Assembly: GCF_027925245.1 (NCBI RefSeq)
Contig: NZ_BSDP01000001.1
Coordinates: forward strand, 496,001 to 560,000
Direction: 5' to 3'
Length of the DNA: 64,000 bases
Source of the DNA: Agromyces rhizosphaerae
GTDB lineage: Bacteria > Actinomycetota > Actinomycetes > Actinomycetales > Microbacteriaceae
In this document: positions 15,449-24,781 of the stretch, one piece after another
How the letters are laid out: every line of letters begins with the position of its first letter
Position numbering within the stretch: position 1 is the stretch's first letter
Position numbers and translations under genes: made by a program
The notes under the pieces: model-generated
Seen by the model: the letters and a program-made list of their open reading frames with translations, nothing else
Told to the model about the DNA's origin: nothing
Database searches by the model: none

Positions 15449-16389
15449 GCACCTCGAGCTTCGGCGAGCCCGCAGTCCAGGAGCTCGAGCACCAGCTCGA
15501 CCCGGACACCACCGGCACCCAGCGCCGCGAATCCCAGCCCCGGCGCAAGGTGAAGCGCAAGACCTGGCAGACCATCATCTGGTTCGTCGTGCTCATCGCG
15601 CTGACCGCGCTCGTGCTGTACCCGCTGGTCTGGCTGTTCTTCGCCACCTTCAAGCCCAACGCCGAGTTCGGGCAGAACACCGGGCTCATCCCCGAGAACC
15701 CGACGGGCGAGAACTACCTCAAGGTGCTCGAGGGCATCGCGGGCGTGCCGATGTGGAAGTTCTACTGGAACTCGCTCGTGCTGGCCACGGCCGCGGTCGT
15801 CGGCACCGTGGTCTCCTCGGCCCTCGCCGCGTACGCCTTCGCGCGCATCCAGTTCAAGGGGCTCGCGGTCCTGTTCGCCGCGATGATCGGCACGCTCCTG
15901 CTGCCGTTCCACGTCGTGATCATCCCCCAGTACCTGCTCTTCAACAACCTCGGCATGATCGACACGTTCTGGCCGCTGATCCTGCCGAAGTTCCTCGCGA
16001 CCGAGGCGTTCTTCGTCTTCCTCCTCGTGCAGTTCATGCGGCAGATGCCGCGCGACATGGACGAGGCGGCGCGCATCGACGGCGCCGGGCACGTCCGGAT
16101 CTTCTGGGCGATCATCGTCCCGCTGATCAAGCCCGCGCTCATCACCTGCGCGATCTTCAGCTTCATCTGGGCATGGAACGACTTCCTCGGGCCGCTGCTG
16201 TACCTGACGAGCCCCGAGAACTACCCGCTGCCGATCGCGCTGCGGCTCTACAACGACCAGACCTCGTCGTCGGACTACGGCGCGACGGTCACGGCGTCGT
16301 TCGTCGCGCTGATCCCGATCCTGGTGTTCTTCGTCGTCTTCCAGCGCTTCCTGGTCGACGGCGTCGCCACCCAGGGCCTGAAGGGCTGA
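15445..16389 (+). CDS. Sugar ABC transporter permease (MalG type)
   Basis: This 314-residue protein has a hydrophilic N-terminus of about 40 residues, six membrane helices and an EAA loop (M-D-E-A-A-R-I-D-G-A-G, then F-W-A-I-I-V-P-L). It is the second subunit of the importer translocation pore. It is translationally coupled to the first permease. No ATP-binding subunit is encoded nearby, so a shared MsiK-type ATPase elsewhere is expected, as is common in actinobacteria. Confidence 0.93.
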   Translation: MSTSSFGEPAVQELEHQLDPDTTGTQRRESQPRRKVKRKTWQTIIWFVVLIALTALVLYPLVWLFFATFKPNAEFGQNTGLIPENPTGENYLKVLEGIAGVPMWKFYWNSLVLATAAVVGTVVSSALAAYAFARIQFKGLAVLFAAMIGTLLLPFHVVIIPQYLLFNNLGMIDTFWPLILPKFLATEAFFVFLLVQFMRQMPRDMDEAARIDGAGHVRIFWAIIVPLIKPALITCAIFSFIWAWNDFLGPLLYLTSPENYPLPIALRLYNDQTSSSDYGATVTASFVALIPILVFFVVFQRFLVDGVATQGLKG

Positions 16390-16431
16390 CGCGCGGCGAC
16401 GCGCGTGGCAGGCTCGACGATGGAGCAGACG

Positions 16432-17106
16432 ATGGACCGGAACCACGAGCGGGCGGCACGCCGCGCCGACGCCGCAGCCCGCCGCGGCGAGCGCGACGGC
16501 AGCGGCCCGACCCGCGACGACCACACCGTGGCCCGGTTCCCCGGCGCGACGGCGAAGTTCGCGCTGCTCGGCGAGGTGCTGCTCGTCGGCGTGCTCGTCA
16601 CCCTGGTCGGCATCCTGATCGTGACCCTGCCGGCCGCGCTCGCGGCGGGCACCCGGCACCTCCGACGGTTCATCCGCGCGGAGGGGTCGTCGCTCGGGCT
16701 GTTCTTCGGCGACGTCCGCGGGGCCCTCCCCGGCGGCCTCGCGATCGGCGCCGGTGCCGTGCTGCTCGCGGCCGTGCTCGCCTTCGACATCGTGATCGCG
16801 TCATCGGGCCTGCTCCCGGGCGGCGCGCTGATGGCCGTGGTCGGCTGGGTGGGGCTGCTCGCGCTCTCCGTCGCGCTGCTCGCCGCCGCGGGCCTCTGGT
16901 CACCGCAGTCGGGCTGGCGGGCCGCGCTCCGGACCCTTCCACGCTCCCTCGCGGACGACATCCCCGGCGCGCTCTACCTCGCGGCGACCGGCGTGTTCGT
17001 GGGCGTCGCCACCTGGGCACTGCTGCCGCTCGTCATCCCGGCGCTCGGCTGCGCCGCCCTCGCCGTCGTCGCGATCCCCGAACGACCGCGCCACCGCGTC
17101 GGCTGA
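16432..17106 (+). CDS. DUF624 (YesL-like) membrane protein
   Basis: About 224 residues with an Arg-rich start and five hydrophobic segments. R-F-P-G-A-T-A-K-F-A-L-L-G and L-P-A-A-L-A-A-G-T-R-H-L-R-R-F match the YesL/DUF624 family, which recurs beside carbohydrate ABC importers but has no proven role. Starts at 16405 (GTG) or 16420 (ATG) are also in frame; ATG 16432 is preferred because GGAG lies 7 nt before it. It lies 42 bp after the permease and upstream of the GH42 gene, apparently in the same transcript. Confidence 0.7.
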   Translation: MDRNHERAARRADAAARRGERDGSGPTRDDHTVARFPGATAKFALLGEVLLVGVLVTLVGILIVTLPAALAAGTRHLRRFIRAEGSSLGLFFGDVRGALPGGLAIGAGAVLLAAVLAFDIVIASSGLLPGGALMAVVGWVGLLALSVALLAAAGLWSPQSGWRAALRTLPRSLADDIPGALYLAATGVFVGVATWALLPLVIPALGCAALAVVAIPERPRHRVG

Positions 17107-17154
17107 GCCCTCCGACACCCCCCACCGACCGCTTCGAACGAAGGAGCCTTCGAC

Positions 17155-19170
17155 GTGCTCTACGGCGCCGACTACAACCCCGACCAGTGGCCGGAGGAGG
17201 TGTGGGACGACGACGTGCGCCTCATGCAGCAGGCGGGCGTCAACATCGTGAGCCTCGGCATCTTCGCGTGGTCGCGCATCCAGCCGACGGAGGACGCCTG
17301 GGACTTCGCCTGGCTCGACCGCGTGATCGACACGCTCCACGCCGGCGGCATCGCGGTCAACCTGGCCACGGCGACCGCGTCGCCGCCCCCGTGGGTGAGC
17401 GCCCGGTACCCGGAGACCCTCCCCGCCGACGAGCACGGCGCGACCTACTGGCCGGGCAGCAGGCAGCACTTCGCCCCGTCGTCGCCGACCTACCGGCGAC
17501 TCGCGGGCGAGCTCGTGCGCCGCATCGCCGAGCGCTACGCCCACCACCCCGCCGTGGTCATGTGGCACGTCGGCAACGAGTTCGGCTGCCACCTGCCGAT
17601 GGACTTCTCCGACTCGGCCCGCGACGCGTACCGGGGCTGGCTGCGCGAGCGCTACGTCACGGTGGACGCGCTGAACGAGGCCTGGGGCACCAGCTTCTGG
17701 TCGCAGCGGTACGCCGACTTCGACGAGATCTTCCCGCCCCGCCTGGCGCCCTACAGCCACAACCCGTCGTCCATGCTCGACTGGCGCCGCTTCACCTCGG
17801 ACATGCTGCTCGAGTGCTACCTCATGGAGCGCGAGATCCTGCTCGCCGCCGGCGCGACCCAGCCGATCACCACCAACTTCATGGGACCGTTCAAGCCCGC
17901 CGACTACGAGTCCTGGGCCCCGCACATGGACGTGATCGCCGACGACTGCTACCCCGACCCCTCGAGCCCCACGCGCGTGCGCGACTCCGCCTTCCAGCGC
18001 GACCTCATCCGCTCGATGAAGCCGGGGGTGCCGTGGCTGCTCTGGGAACAGGCGACGGATGCGGTCAACTGGCGCCCGTCCAACCCGGGCAAGCTCCCCG
18101 GGCAGCTCATGGCCGAGACGGCGCAGTCCATCGCACGCGGCGCCAACGGCATCATGTTCTTCCAGTGGCGCCAGTCGCGCGCGGGCAGCGAGAAGTTCCA
18201 CTCGGCGATGCTGCCCCACGCCGGCACCGAGACGGCGACGTGGCGCGCGGTGAACGAGCTGGGCGCGCGGCTCGGCGCCCTGCCCGCGCTGCCCGCTCCC
18301 GGCCGCGACGCCCGGGTCGCCCTCGTCTTCGACTGGGAGAGCTGGTGGGCCGTCGAGGAGCGAGACCACCCGACCGGGATCGACTACCTCGCGGTCTGCC
18401 GCGAGTGGTACGGCGCCTTCCACTCGCGCGGCATCATGGTCGACATCGTGCCGCCGGAGCGCGTGGACGACGGCTACGACCTCGTCGTCGCTCCCGCGCT
18501 GTACCTGCTGCGCGATGCGGGAGCCGACGCGCTGCTGCGCTTCGTCGAGGGCGGCGGCACACTGCTCGCCGGTCCGTTCAGCGACGTGGTCGACTCGAAC
18601 GACCAGTTCCGCGCCGGCGGGTTCATCACCCGGTTGGGCGGCGCGCTCGGCATCCGCTTCGAGGACTTCGGTGCCCTCGGCGGCGCCTCGACCGGCGGCA
18701 GCGGCGTCGGCGCGCTCCTCGGCCACGCGTCCGGCCCCCGCGAGACGGTCCAGTTCGCCCTGGCCGGCGTCGAGGCACGGGGCACGCTCGTGGCCGAGGT
18801 CGTCCACCCGACGACCGCCGAGGTCGTCGCGAGCTTCGGCGACGGCCGCGCCGAAGGCCGCCCCGCGCTCACCCGCAACCGCCACGCGTCGGGCGAGGCG
18901 TGGTACGTCGCGACGATGCCCGACGCAGCCGGCGTCGACGCGGTGGTCGGCGCGCTGGTCGAGGCGTCCGGCGTCGAGCCCGTGCTGCCGGACCTGCCCG
19001 CGGGCGTCGAGGCGGCGCGCCGCGGCGACGTCGTGACCGTCATCAACCACGGCTCCGAACCGGCCGTCGTCGCCCTCAACGGCCACGACCTGGAGTCGGG
19101 CGAGCCGATCGTGATGCGCACCCTCGGCCCGCAGGAAGTACTCTTCGCTCGAACCGGCCACACCACGTAA
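17155..19170 (+). CDS. GH42 beta-galactosidase
   Basis: This 671-residue enzyme lacks a signal peptide. The TIM barrel carries Y-G-A-D-Y-N-P-D-Q-W-P at the N-terminus, the acid/base W-H-V-G-N-E142-F-G and the nucleophile W-L-L-W-E298-Q. A trimerisation domain (V-A-L-V-F-D-W-E-S-W-W) and a C-terminal beta domain follow, as usual for GH42. It cleaves terminal beta-galactosyl residues from imported oligosaccharides in the cytoplasm. GTG 17155 follows GAAGGAG. The importer upstream and GH51 downstream support action on galactan or arabinogalactan side chains. Confidence 0.94.
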   Translation: MLYGADYNPDQWPEEVWDDDVRLMQQAGVNIVSLGIFAWSRIQPTEDAWDFAWLDRVIDTLHAGGIAVNLATATASPPPWVSARYPETLPADEHGATYWPGSRQHFAPSSPTYRRLAGELVRRIAERYAHHPAVVMWHVGNEFGCHLPMDFSDSARDAYRGWLRERYVTVDALNEAWGTSFWSQRYADFDEIFPPRLAPYSHNPSSMLDWRRFTSDMLLECYLMEREILLAAGATQPITTNFMGPFKPADYESWAPHMDVIADDCYPDPSSPTRVRDSAFQRDLIRSMKPGVPWLLWEQATDAVNWRPSNPGKLPGQLMAETAQSIARGANGIMFFQWRQSRAGSEKFHSAMLPHAGTETATWRAVNELGARLGALPALPAPGRDARVALVFDWESWWAVEERDHPTGIDYLAVCREWYGAFHSRGIMVDIVPPERVDDGYDLVVAPALYLLRDAGADALLRFVEGGGTLLAGPFSDVVDSNDQFRAGGFITRLGGALGIRFEDFGALGGASTGGSGVGALLGHASGPRETVQFALAGVEARGTLVAEVVHPTTAEVVASFGDGRAEGRPALTRNRHASGEAWYVATMPDAAGVDAVVGALVEASGVEPVLPDLPAGVEAARRGDVVTVINHGSEPAVVALNGHDLESGEPIVMRTLGPQEVLFARTGHTT

Positions 19171-19179
19171 GGACGCCCG

Positions 19180-20703
19180 ATGACCGACGCATCCGCCCGC
19201 CTCGACCCGCACGCCGTGGTCGCCGACATCGATCGCCGCATCTTCGGCGGGTTCGTCGAGCACCTCGGGCGCCACATCTACGACGGGATCTTCGAGCCGG
19301 GGCATCCCTCCGCCGACGCCGACGGCTTCCGCACCGACGTCGTCGCGCTGGTGCAGGAGCTCGGCGTCTCGACGATCCGCTACCCCGGCGGCAACTTCGT
19401 GTCCGGCTACCGGTGGGAGGACGGCATCGGCCCGGTCGACCAGCGCCCGCGCCGCCTCGACCTCGCGTGGCACTCGACCGAGACGAACGAGGTCGGCCTG
19501 CACGAGTTCCAGCAGTGGCTCGACCTGGTGGGCAGCGACCTGATGCTCGCGGTCAACCTCGGCACGCGCGGCACGCAGGAGGCGCTCGACGTGCTCGAGT
19601 ACGCCAACTCCGACGCGACGACCGCGTGGACGGACCGGCGCGCGGCCAACGGGCATCCGGAGCCCTTCGCCGTGAAGATGTGGTGCCTCGGCAACGAGAT
19701 GGACGGCCCGTGGCAGATCGGGCACAAGAACGCCGACGACTACGGCAAGCTCGCCTCGCAGACCGCCAAGGCGATGCGGATGCTCGACCCCGGCGTCGAG
19801 CTCGTCGTGTGCGGGTCCTCGGGGCGCAGCATGCCCACGTTCGGCTCGTGGGAGCGCACGGTGCTCGAGCACTCCTTCGACGACGTCGACTTCATCTCGT
19901 GCCACTCGTATTACCAGGAGCTCGGCGGCGACGCGCAGGAGTTCCTCGCCTCGGGCGTCGACATGGCGAAGTTCATCGAGTCGGTCGTCGCGATCGCCGA
20001 CTCGGTCGCCGCATCGCGCAAGAGCGACAAGCGCATCATGATCTCGTTCGACGAGTGGAACGTCTGGTACCTGCACCGCGAGGACGGCGGACAGAACAAC
20101 GCCCCCGAGGAGGAGGGCTGGCCGGTCGCGCCGCGCCTGCTCGAGGATCAGTACCACGCCCTCGACGCCGTGGTGTTCGGCGACCTGCTCATCACGCTGC
20201 TGCAGCACGCGGACCGGGTGCGCTCGGCGTCGCTCGCGCAGCTCGTCAACGTGATCGCCCCGATCATGACCGAGCCGGGCGGCCCGGCCTGGCGGCAGAC
20301 CACGTTCTTCCCGTTCTCGATCACGTCGCGCCTGGCCGGCGACCGCGCCGTGCGCGTGCCCGTCGACGCGGGCACGTTCACGAGCGAGAAGCTCGGCGAG
20401 GTCGCGACGGTGAACGCGGTCGCCACGCTCGACGACGAGGGCGCCTCGCTGTTCGTCGTGAACCGCTCGACGACGGATGCCACCGAGCTGCGCGTCGATC
20501 TCGCACCCCTCACGGCCGGGCTGGGACGCGACCTCGCGCTCGTCGAGTCGCACCTGCTGCACGAGGACGACTGGTACGCGGCGAACACGCTGGAGGAGCC
20601 CGAGCGCGTGGGCGTGCGCGCGCTCGAGGGCGCCGTCGTCGACGGGTCGACCCTGGTGCTGCCGCTGCCGGCGGTGAGCTGGGCGGCGGTGCGCCTGGCG
20701 TGA
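19180..20703 (+). CDS. GH51 alpha-L-arabinofuranosidase
   Basis: This 507-residue intracellular enzyme shows I-F-G-G-F-V-E-H-L-G-R near the start, R-Y-P-G-G-N-F-V-S-G-Y, the acid/base C-L-G-N-E173-M-D-G and the nucleophile S-F-D-E292-W-N-V-W-Y, plus the C-terminal beta-sandwich. It removes alpha-L-arabinofuranosyl residues from arabino-oligosaccharides. It starts 9 bp after the GH42 stop with a short AAGGA ribosome site and is clearly co-transcribed. Confidence 0.95.
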   Translation: MTDASARLDPHAVVADIDRRIFGGFVEHLGRHIYDGIFEPGHPSADADGFRTDVVALVQELGVSTIRYPGGNFVSGYRWEDGIGPVDQRPRRLDLAWHSTETNEVGLHEFQQWLDLVGSDLMLAVNLGTRGTQEALDVLEYANSDATTAWTDRRAANGHPEPFAVKMWCLGNEMDGPWQIGHKNADDYGKLASQTAKAMRMLDPGVELVVCGSSGRSMPTFGSWERTVLEHSFDDVDFISCHSYYQELGGDAQEFLASGVDMAKFIESVVAIADSVAASRKSDKRIMISFDEWNVWYLHREDGGQNNAPEEEGWPVAPRLLEDQYHALDAVVFGDLLITLLQHADRVRSASLAQLVNVIAPIMTEPGGPAWRQTTFFPFSITSRLAGDRAVRVPVDAGTFTSEKLGEVATVNAVATLDDEGASLFVVNRSTTDATELRVDLAPLTAGLGRDLALVESHLLHEDDWYAANTLEEPERVGVRALEGAVVDGSTLVLPLPAVSWAAVRLA

Positions 20704-20746
20704 CGGTGGACGGGGCGCGGTTCCGGCGCGCGACGGACGGCGCGCC

Positions 20747-22048
20747 GTGCTGAGGAAGTCGGCCACCCCGCCGATGGGGTGGAACAGCTGGGACTCCTAC
20801 GGGACGACCGTCACCGAGGCCGAGGTGCTCGACAACGCCCGCTTCCTCGCCGAGCACCTGCTGCCCCACGGCTGGGACACGGTCGTGATCGACGCCGACT
20901 GGTCGGATCCGTCGCCGCGCAGCCACGGCTACACCGAGCACGCCCTGCTCGCGCTCGACGGCCACGGCAGGCTCCAGCCCGACCCCGTGCGCTTCCCGTC
21001 GTCGTCGGGCGGCGCGGGCTTCGCACCGCTCGCCGACGAGCTGCACGCGATGGGCCTGAAGCTCGGCATCCACATCATGCGCGGCATCCCGCGCCGTGCG
21101 GTCCTGCTCGACCTCCCGGTCGCCGGCAGCGACGCCACCGCGTCGCAGGTCGCCGACGACGCGAACGTCTGCGAGTGGAACCCGCACTACCTCGGCCTCC
21201 GCCGCGGGCACCCGGGCTCGGCCGCGTACGTGCGCTCGCTGATCGCGCAGTACGAGCGCTGGGGTGTCGACTTCATCAAGGCCGACGACCTGCTCTGGCC
21301 CTACCAGGCCGATGACATCGAGGCGCTGTCGGCCGCCATCGCCGAGTCGCCCCGCCAAATCGCCCTGTCGCTCTCGCCCGGCCGTCACCTGTCGGCCGCG
21401 CACCTCGACCACCTGCGCGCGCACGCCACCATGTGGCGCGTCTGCGACGACGTCTGGGACCGGTGGGCCGATGTCGAGGACAACTTCGCGCGGCTCGCGC
21501 GCTGGGCGCCGTTCGCCGGCCCCGAGGGCTGGCCCGACGCCGACATGCTGCCGCTCGGCCGCATCGGCCTGCGCGCCGAGCGGGGCGAGCCCCGGGACGA
21601 CCTCCTCACGCCCGAGGAGCGGCGCTCGATGCTCACGCTCTGGGCCATGGCGCGCTCGCCGCTCATGGTCGGCGGCGACCTGCCGACCACCGATGCGACG
21701 ACGATCGCGCTGCTGCAGCACGACGGCGTGCTCGAGCTGCTGCGCTCGAAACGGAGCAGGGAGCTGCTGCGCGAGCGCGAGCTCGTCGCCTGGTCGGCCG
21801 AGGGCGCCGACGGCGTCCGCTGGGCGGCCGTGTTCAACCTCGCCGACGAGGCGCGCGCCGAGCCGTTCGACACCCGCACGCTCGGCCTCGGTCCCGCGCC
21901 GGCGGGACCGGTCGACGTGTGGACCGGCGAGGCGCTGCCGGTCGAGCCGGTCCACGAGCAGGGCGACGCGGCCCGCTCCGTGGCCCCCGGCTCGTCGGTG
22001 CTGCGCCTCGCGCTCGCACCCCACGGCTGCCGCCTCGTGCGCGTCTGA
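20747..22048 (+). CDS. GH27-type alpha-galactosidase
   Basis: This 433-residue protein opens with P-P-M-G-W-N-S-W-D, the GH27 signature. Predicted catalytic residues are the nucleophile in F-I-K-A-D180-D and the acid/base in R-V-C-D234-D. A C-terminal beta domain completes the fold. No signal peptide is present. It would release alpha-linked galactose (or a related sugar such as beta-L-arabinopyranose) from oligosaccharides. The start is GTG 20747; the ribosome site is poor. It ends the six-gene transport and hydrolysis run from 13077. Confidence 0.88.
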   Translation: MLRKSATPPMGWNSWDSYGTTVTEAEVLDNARFLAEHLLPHGWDTVVIDADWSDPSPRSHGYTEHALLALDGHGRLQPDPVRFPSSSGGAGFAPLADELHAMGLKLGIHIMRGIPRRAVLLDLPVAGSDATASQVADDANVCEWNPHYLGLRRGHPGSAAYVRSLIAQYERWGVDFIKADDLLWPYQADDIEALSAAIAESPRQIALSLSPGRHLSAAHLDHLRAHATMWRVCDDVWDRWADVEDNFARLARWAPFAGPEGWPDADMLPLGRIGLRAERGEPRDDLLTPEERRSMLTLWAMARSPLMVGGDLPTTDATTIALLQHDGVLELLRSKRSRELLRERELVAWSAEGADGVRWAAVFNLADEARAEPFDTRTLGLGPAPAGPVDVWTGEALPVEPVHEQGDAARSVAPGSSVLRLALAPHGCRLVRV

Positions 22049-22109
22049 GCGCCGCTGTCCCCATTAATGCGGATAGCGTTCGGGCCCGCCGTGGAGCAGG
22101 ATCGAACGC

Positions 22110-22733
22110 ATGGGAGACGGAGGCGCCGACACCGCGCGATCGGTGGTCCAGAGTCCGGCCGCCGCGCCCCGGCTCAGCCCGCACGTGCCGCTGGTCGACC
22201 GCCCCGTGCGGGTGCAGACGTTGCGACCCAGGTCGGCGGTGATCCGCGGCATCACGACCCCCGTGATCGGCATCGGGCTGCCCGTGGTCGGGGTGCTGCT
22301 GTGGACGACGATCCCCGAGGGCGAGTGGGTGCCGGTCGCCGTCGGAGCCGCCGTCGTGGGCGCGCTGCTCGCGACCGTGTGGCTGCTGTTCCGCCGGGTC
22401 GCGATCTGGGTCGACTCGACCGGCATCACCGAGCGCGGGTTCTTCGGGGTGCTCCGGCACGCCCAGCGGTGCGACGTCGACCACGTGGTGCGCCTCGACC
22501 TCTACGCGGGCCCGACGCCGGACACCAACCCCCAGCTGTTCGTCATCGACCGGGACGGCCGGGCGCTCGTGCGCATGCGCGGCGACTTCTGGGACGCCTC
22601 GGCCATGGACGTGGTCGCGCCCATCCTCGAGGTGCCCGAGCACCGGCACCGCGAGCCGCTCACGCTCCAGGACCTGCGCGCGTCGCACCCCGAACTGCTC
22701 TACTGGTTCGAGAAGCGCCCGCGCCGGCACTGA
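22110..22733 (+). CDS. Membrane protein with PH-like domain, function unknown
   Basis: This 207-residue protein has a hydrophilic N-terminus, two adjacent hydrophobic helices (about 45-67 and 72-95) and a C-terminal soluble domain. The domain pattern V-A-I-W-V-D-S-T-G-I-T-E-R-G-F-F-G resembles bacterial PH/bPH2-type domains. No catalytic motif is visible. It is unrelated to the sugar cluster and ends 28 bp from the convergent GNAT gene. Confidence 0.65.
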   Translation: MGDGGADTARSVVQSPAAAPRLSPHVPLVDRPVRVQTLRPRSAVIRGITTPVIGIGLPVVGVLLWTTIPEGEWVPVAVGAAVVGALLATVWLLFRRVAIWVDSTGITERGFFGVLRHAQRCDVDHVVRLDLYAGPTPDTNPQLFVIDRDGRALVRMRGDFWDASAMDVVAPILEVPEHRHREPLTLQDLRASHPELLYWFEKRPRRH

Positions 22734-22761
22734 GCGCCCCGGCCGCCGCGCCCGCAGACGC

Positions 22762-23406
22762 TCAGCTCGTCGCGATGCCGAGCACCGGCGCTTCCGCCGT
22801 GCTCGACGGCAGTTCGACGAAGCCGAGCCGGTCGTAGAACGCGCGGGCGCCGACGTTGGCGGGGTCCATCGAGAGGTGCACGCCGGGCACCCCGCGGGCG
22901 GCGAGCGCCGATCGGAGGGCGTCGATGAGGCTGCGTCCGAGGCCACGGCCCTGGGCCTCCGGCAGCAGGTCGACGTGCAGGTGCGCCGGGTACCCGGCGA
23001 GCTCGGGGATGCGCATGCGCTCGGGCCGTCGCCCGTCGGCGACGAGCTGCGCCTCGGTGTACGCGGGCCCGCGGTCCGTGGGCGGACCCGGCTCCGGGTG
23101 CCGCTCGCGGAACTCCGGCAGCCACTCGCGTCGCCACCACTCGACGAACGCGTCGGTGTCGGCGACGCCGAGCACGTAGCCGACGACCCGCCCGCCGTCG
23201 TCGGCCACGAAGGCGAGGTCCGGCGCGAACGCGAGGTAAGGGCGTGCGTAGACGTCGGGCATGAGCGCGTCGTCGGAGTACGCACCGCGCGCGTCGCCGC
23301 CGGCCATGGCGGTGCGCACGCAGATCTCCGACACGGCGTGGTGGTCCGCGGGCCGGTACGGCCGGATCACGAGTCGGTCGCGCTTCGGGGGTTCGGGTGC
23401 GGTCAC
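22762..23406 (-). CDS. GNAT-family N-acetyltransferase
   Basis: This 214-residue protein has I-R-P-Y-R-P-A-D-H at the N-terminus, F-V-A-D-D-G-G-R-V-V-G-Y-V-L-G in the central strand and the acetyl-CoA motif E-A-Q-G-R-G-L-G-R-S-L. It ends with A-R-A-F-Y-D-R-L-G-F-V-E-L, the O-GlcNAcase-like arrangement of GNAT enzymes. The substrate is unknown. GTG 23406 is chosen; an in-frame ATG at 23444 would overlap the divergent kinase start. Confidence 0.85.
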   Translation of the reverse strand: MTAPEPPKRDRLVIRPYRPADHHAVSEICVRTAMAGGDARGAYSDDALMPDVYARPYLAFAPDLAFVADDGGRVVGYVLGVADTDAFVEWWRREWLPEFRERHPEPGPPTDRGPAYTEAQLVADGRRPERMRIPELAGYPAHLHVDLLPEAQGRGLGRSLIDALRSALAARGVPGVHLSMDPANVGARAFYDRLGFVELPSSTAEAPVLGIATS

Positions 23407-23443
23407 TGCCCCGATCCTACGCAGCAGGACGATACTGGGACGC

Positions 23444-24364
23444 ATGGCGGTATCCGCGTCACCCGAGCGCCCGGCCGCGGTCGGCGCTGCGACCCTGCGC
23501 GGTCGCGTCGGTCCCCCGACGCGCGCCGCCGACGTGGTGCTGGAGTCGTGGCTCGACCGCTGGCGACTCGCGGCCGACGGACTGCCGATCGAGACCCGCA
23601 CGAGCCGCCTGCTGCCGGTGCGCACCGAGGAGGGCGTCGTGGCGATGCTCAAGGTGAGCCGCAGCGACGAGGAGCAGCGCGGCGGCTCGGTGCTCGCGGC
23701 ATGGGGCGGCGCGGGCGCGGCGCCCGTGCTGCGGGTCGACGGCGACGCGCTGCTCGTGGTGCGCGCGACGGGCGGCCGGAACCTCGTGACGATGGTCGAG
23801 GCGGGGCGCGACGAGGCGGCCACCCGGGTGCTCTGCGCCACCGCGGCGCGGCTGCACGCGGCATCCGGAGCCGTTCGCGACGTCGCCGACGACCAGCTGG
23901 TGCCGCTCGCGAAGTGGTTCCGCGACCTCTCGCCGCAGTCGGACCTGCTCGGGCCGTTCCATCGGCGGGGTGCCGGCATCGCCGCCGAGCTGCTCGACGA
24001 GCAGACCGAGATCGTCGCGCTGCACGGCGACCTGCACCACGGCAACGTGCTCGACTTCGGCGCGTCGGGCTGGCTCGCGATCGATCCCAAGGGACTGGTC
24101 GGCGACCGCGCGTTCGACTACTGCAACCTGTTCTGCAACCCCGGCCACCTCATCCCGGTGGCCCGGGGCAGGCTCGAGGCCACGCTGAAGGTCGTGACGG
24201 ATGCCTCGGGGCTCGCGCCTCGGCGGATGCTGCGCTGGCTCGTGGCGTGGTGCGCCCTGTCGTCGACCTGGTACGCCGTCGACGACGACCCGGTGCACGC
24301 GGCGTCGGTGACCGCGATCGGGGAGCTCGCCGCGGACCTGCTGGACCGCGATTCGCGCGGGTGA
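23444..24364 (+). CDS. APH(6)/hydroxyurea-kinase-family phosphotransferase
   Basis: This 306-residue protein has the full kinase signature of the aminoglycoside 6-phosphotransferase family: A-L-H-G-D-L-H-H-G-N-V-L, then L-A-I-D-P-K-G-L-V-G-D-R-A-F-D-Y-C-N. The N-lobe shows A-M-L-K-V-S. Relatives phosphorylate streptomycin or hydroxyurea, but most environmental members have unknown natural substrates. Resistance should not be assumed. It is divergent from the GNAT gene with 37 bp between starts. Confidence 0.85.
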   Translation: MAVSASPERPAAVGAATLRGRVGPPTRAADVVLESWLDRWRLAADGLPIETRTSRLLPVRTEEGVVAMLKVSRSDEEQRGGSVLAAWGGAGAAPVLRVDGDALLVVRATGGRNLVTMVEAGRDEAATRVLCATAARLHAASGAVRDVADDQLVPLAKWFRDLSPQSDLLGPFHRRGAGIAAELLDEQTEIVALHGDLHHGNVLDFGASGWLAIDPKGLVGDRAFDYCNLFCNPGHLIPVARGRLEATLKVVTDASGLAPRRMLRWLVAWCALSSTWYAVDDDPVHAASVTAIGELAADLLDRDSRG

Positions 24365-24368
24365 AATG

Positions 24369-24393
24369 ATACCCCCGGGGTATCTGCTAGACT
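24369..24393 (+). promoter_or_regulatory. CsoR/CstR-type palindrome and -10 box upstream of the thioredoxin gene
   Basis: GATACCCCCGGGGTATC (24369-24385) is a perfect 17-bp palindrome of the ATACCC-GGGTAT class bound by CsoR-family copper or persulfide sensors. TAGACT at 24388-24393, preceded by TGC, forms an extended -10 just downstream, so binding would occlude the promoter. The A of ATG is 8 bp beyond the -10, giving a leaderless or near-leaderless mRNA. Confidence 0.7.
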
Positions 24394-24400
24394 GACCCCC

Positions 24401-24781
24401 ATGCCCACCAAGACCATCACCGAGTCCGACCTGACCGCGACCATCCGCGACAACGACATCGTGCTGCTCGACTTCTGGGCCGCGTGGTGCGGGCCGTGCC
24501 GCGCCTTCGCGCCGGTGTTCGAGCGCGCCTCGGAGGAGCACCCCGACATCGTCTTCGGCAAGATCGACACCGAGGCCGAGCAGGCACTCGCTGCCGGGTT
24601 CCGCATCACGTCGATCCCGACGCTCATGGCGTTCCGCGACGGCATCATCGTCTTCGCCCAGCCCGGCGCGCTCGGCGCCCCGCAGCTGGAGCAGGTCATC
24701 TCGGGCGTGCGTGCGCTCGACATGGACCAGGTGCGCGCCGAGGTCGAGGCCCAGCGCGCCGCGCGCGAGCAGTCGGCGTGA
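24401..24781 (+). CDS. Thioredoxin-family protein
   Basis: This 126-residue protein has W29-C30-G-P-C33 and the cis-Pro motif T-S-I-P-T-L, so a functional dithiol active site, plus a charged C-terminal tail (R-A-E-V-E-A-Q-R-A-A-R-E). It is cytoplasmic. It is coupled to a DUF2892 membrane protein by a GTGA overlap and controlled by a CsoR-type palindrome. This suggests a role in persulfide/sulfane sulfur or copper stress rather than the general thioredoxin role. Confidence 0.92.
   Translation: MPTKTITESDLTATIRDNDIVLLDFWAAWCGPCRAFAPVFERASEEHPDIVFGKIDTEAEQALAAGFRITSIPTLMAFRDGIIVFAQPGALGAPQLEQVISGVRALDMDQVRAEVEAQRAAREQSA

Noticed and set aside
20704..20750. Possible short leader peptide between the GH51 and GH27 genes
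   Set aside because: Only about 15 codons, no ribosome site and no regulatory hairpin.
15753..20766. Open frames of more than 1200 codons on both strands across the permease and hydrolase genes
   Set aside because: Arg/Pro/Ala-rich translations are out-of-frame shadows of GC-rich genes whose real frames show clear enzyme motifs.
23444..24364. Antibiotic resistance gene call for the APH(6)-like kinase
   Set aside because: Family membership alone does not show drug modification; environmental members mostly have unknown substrates.
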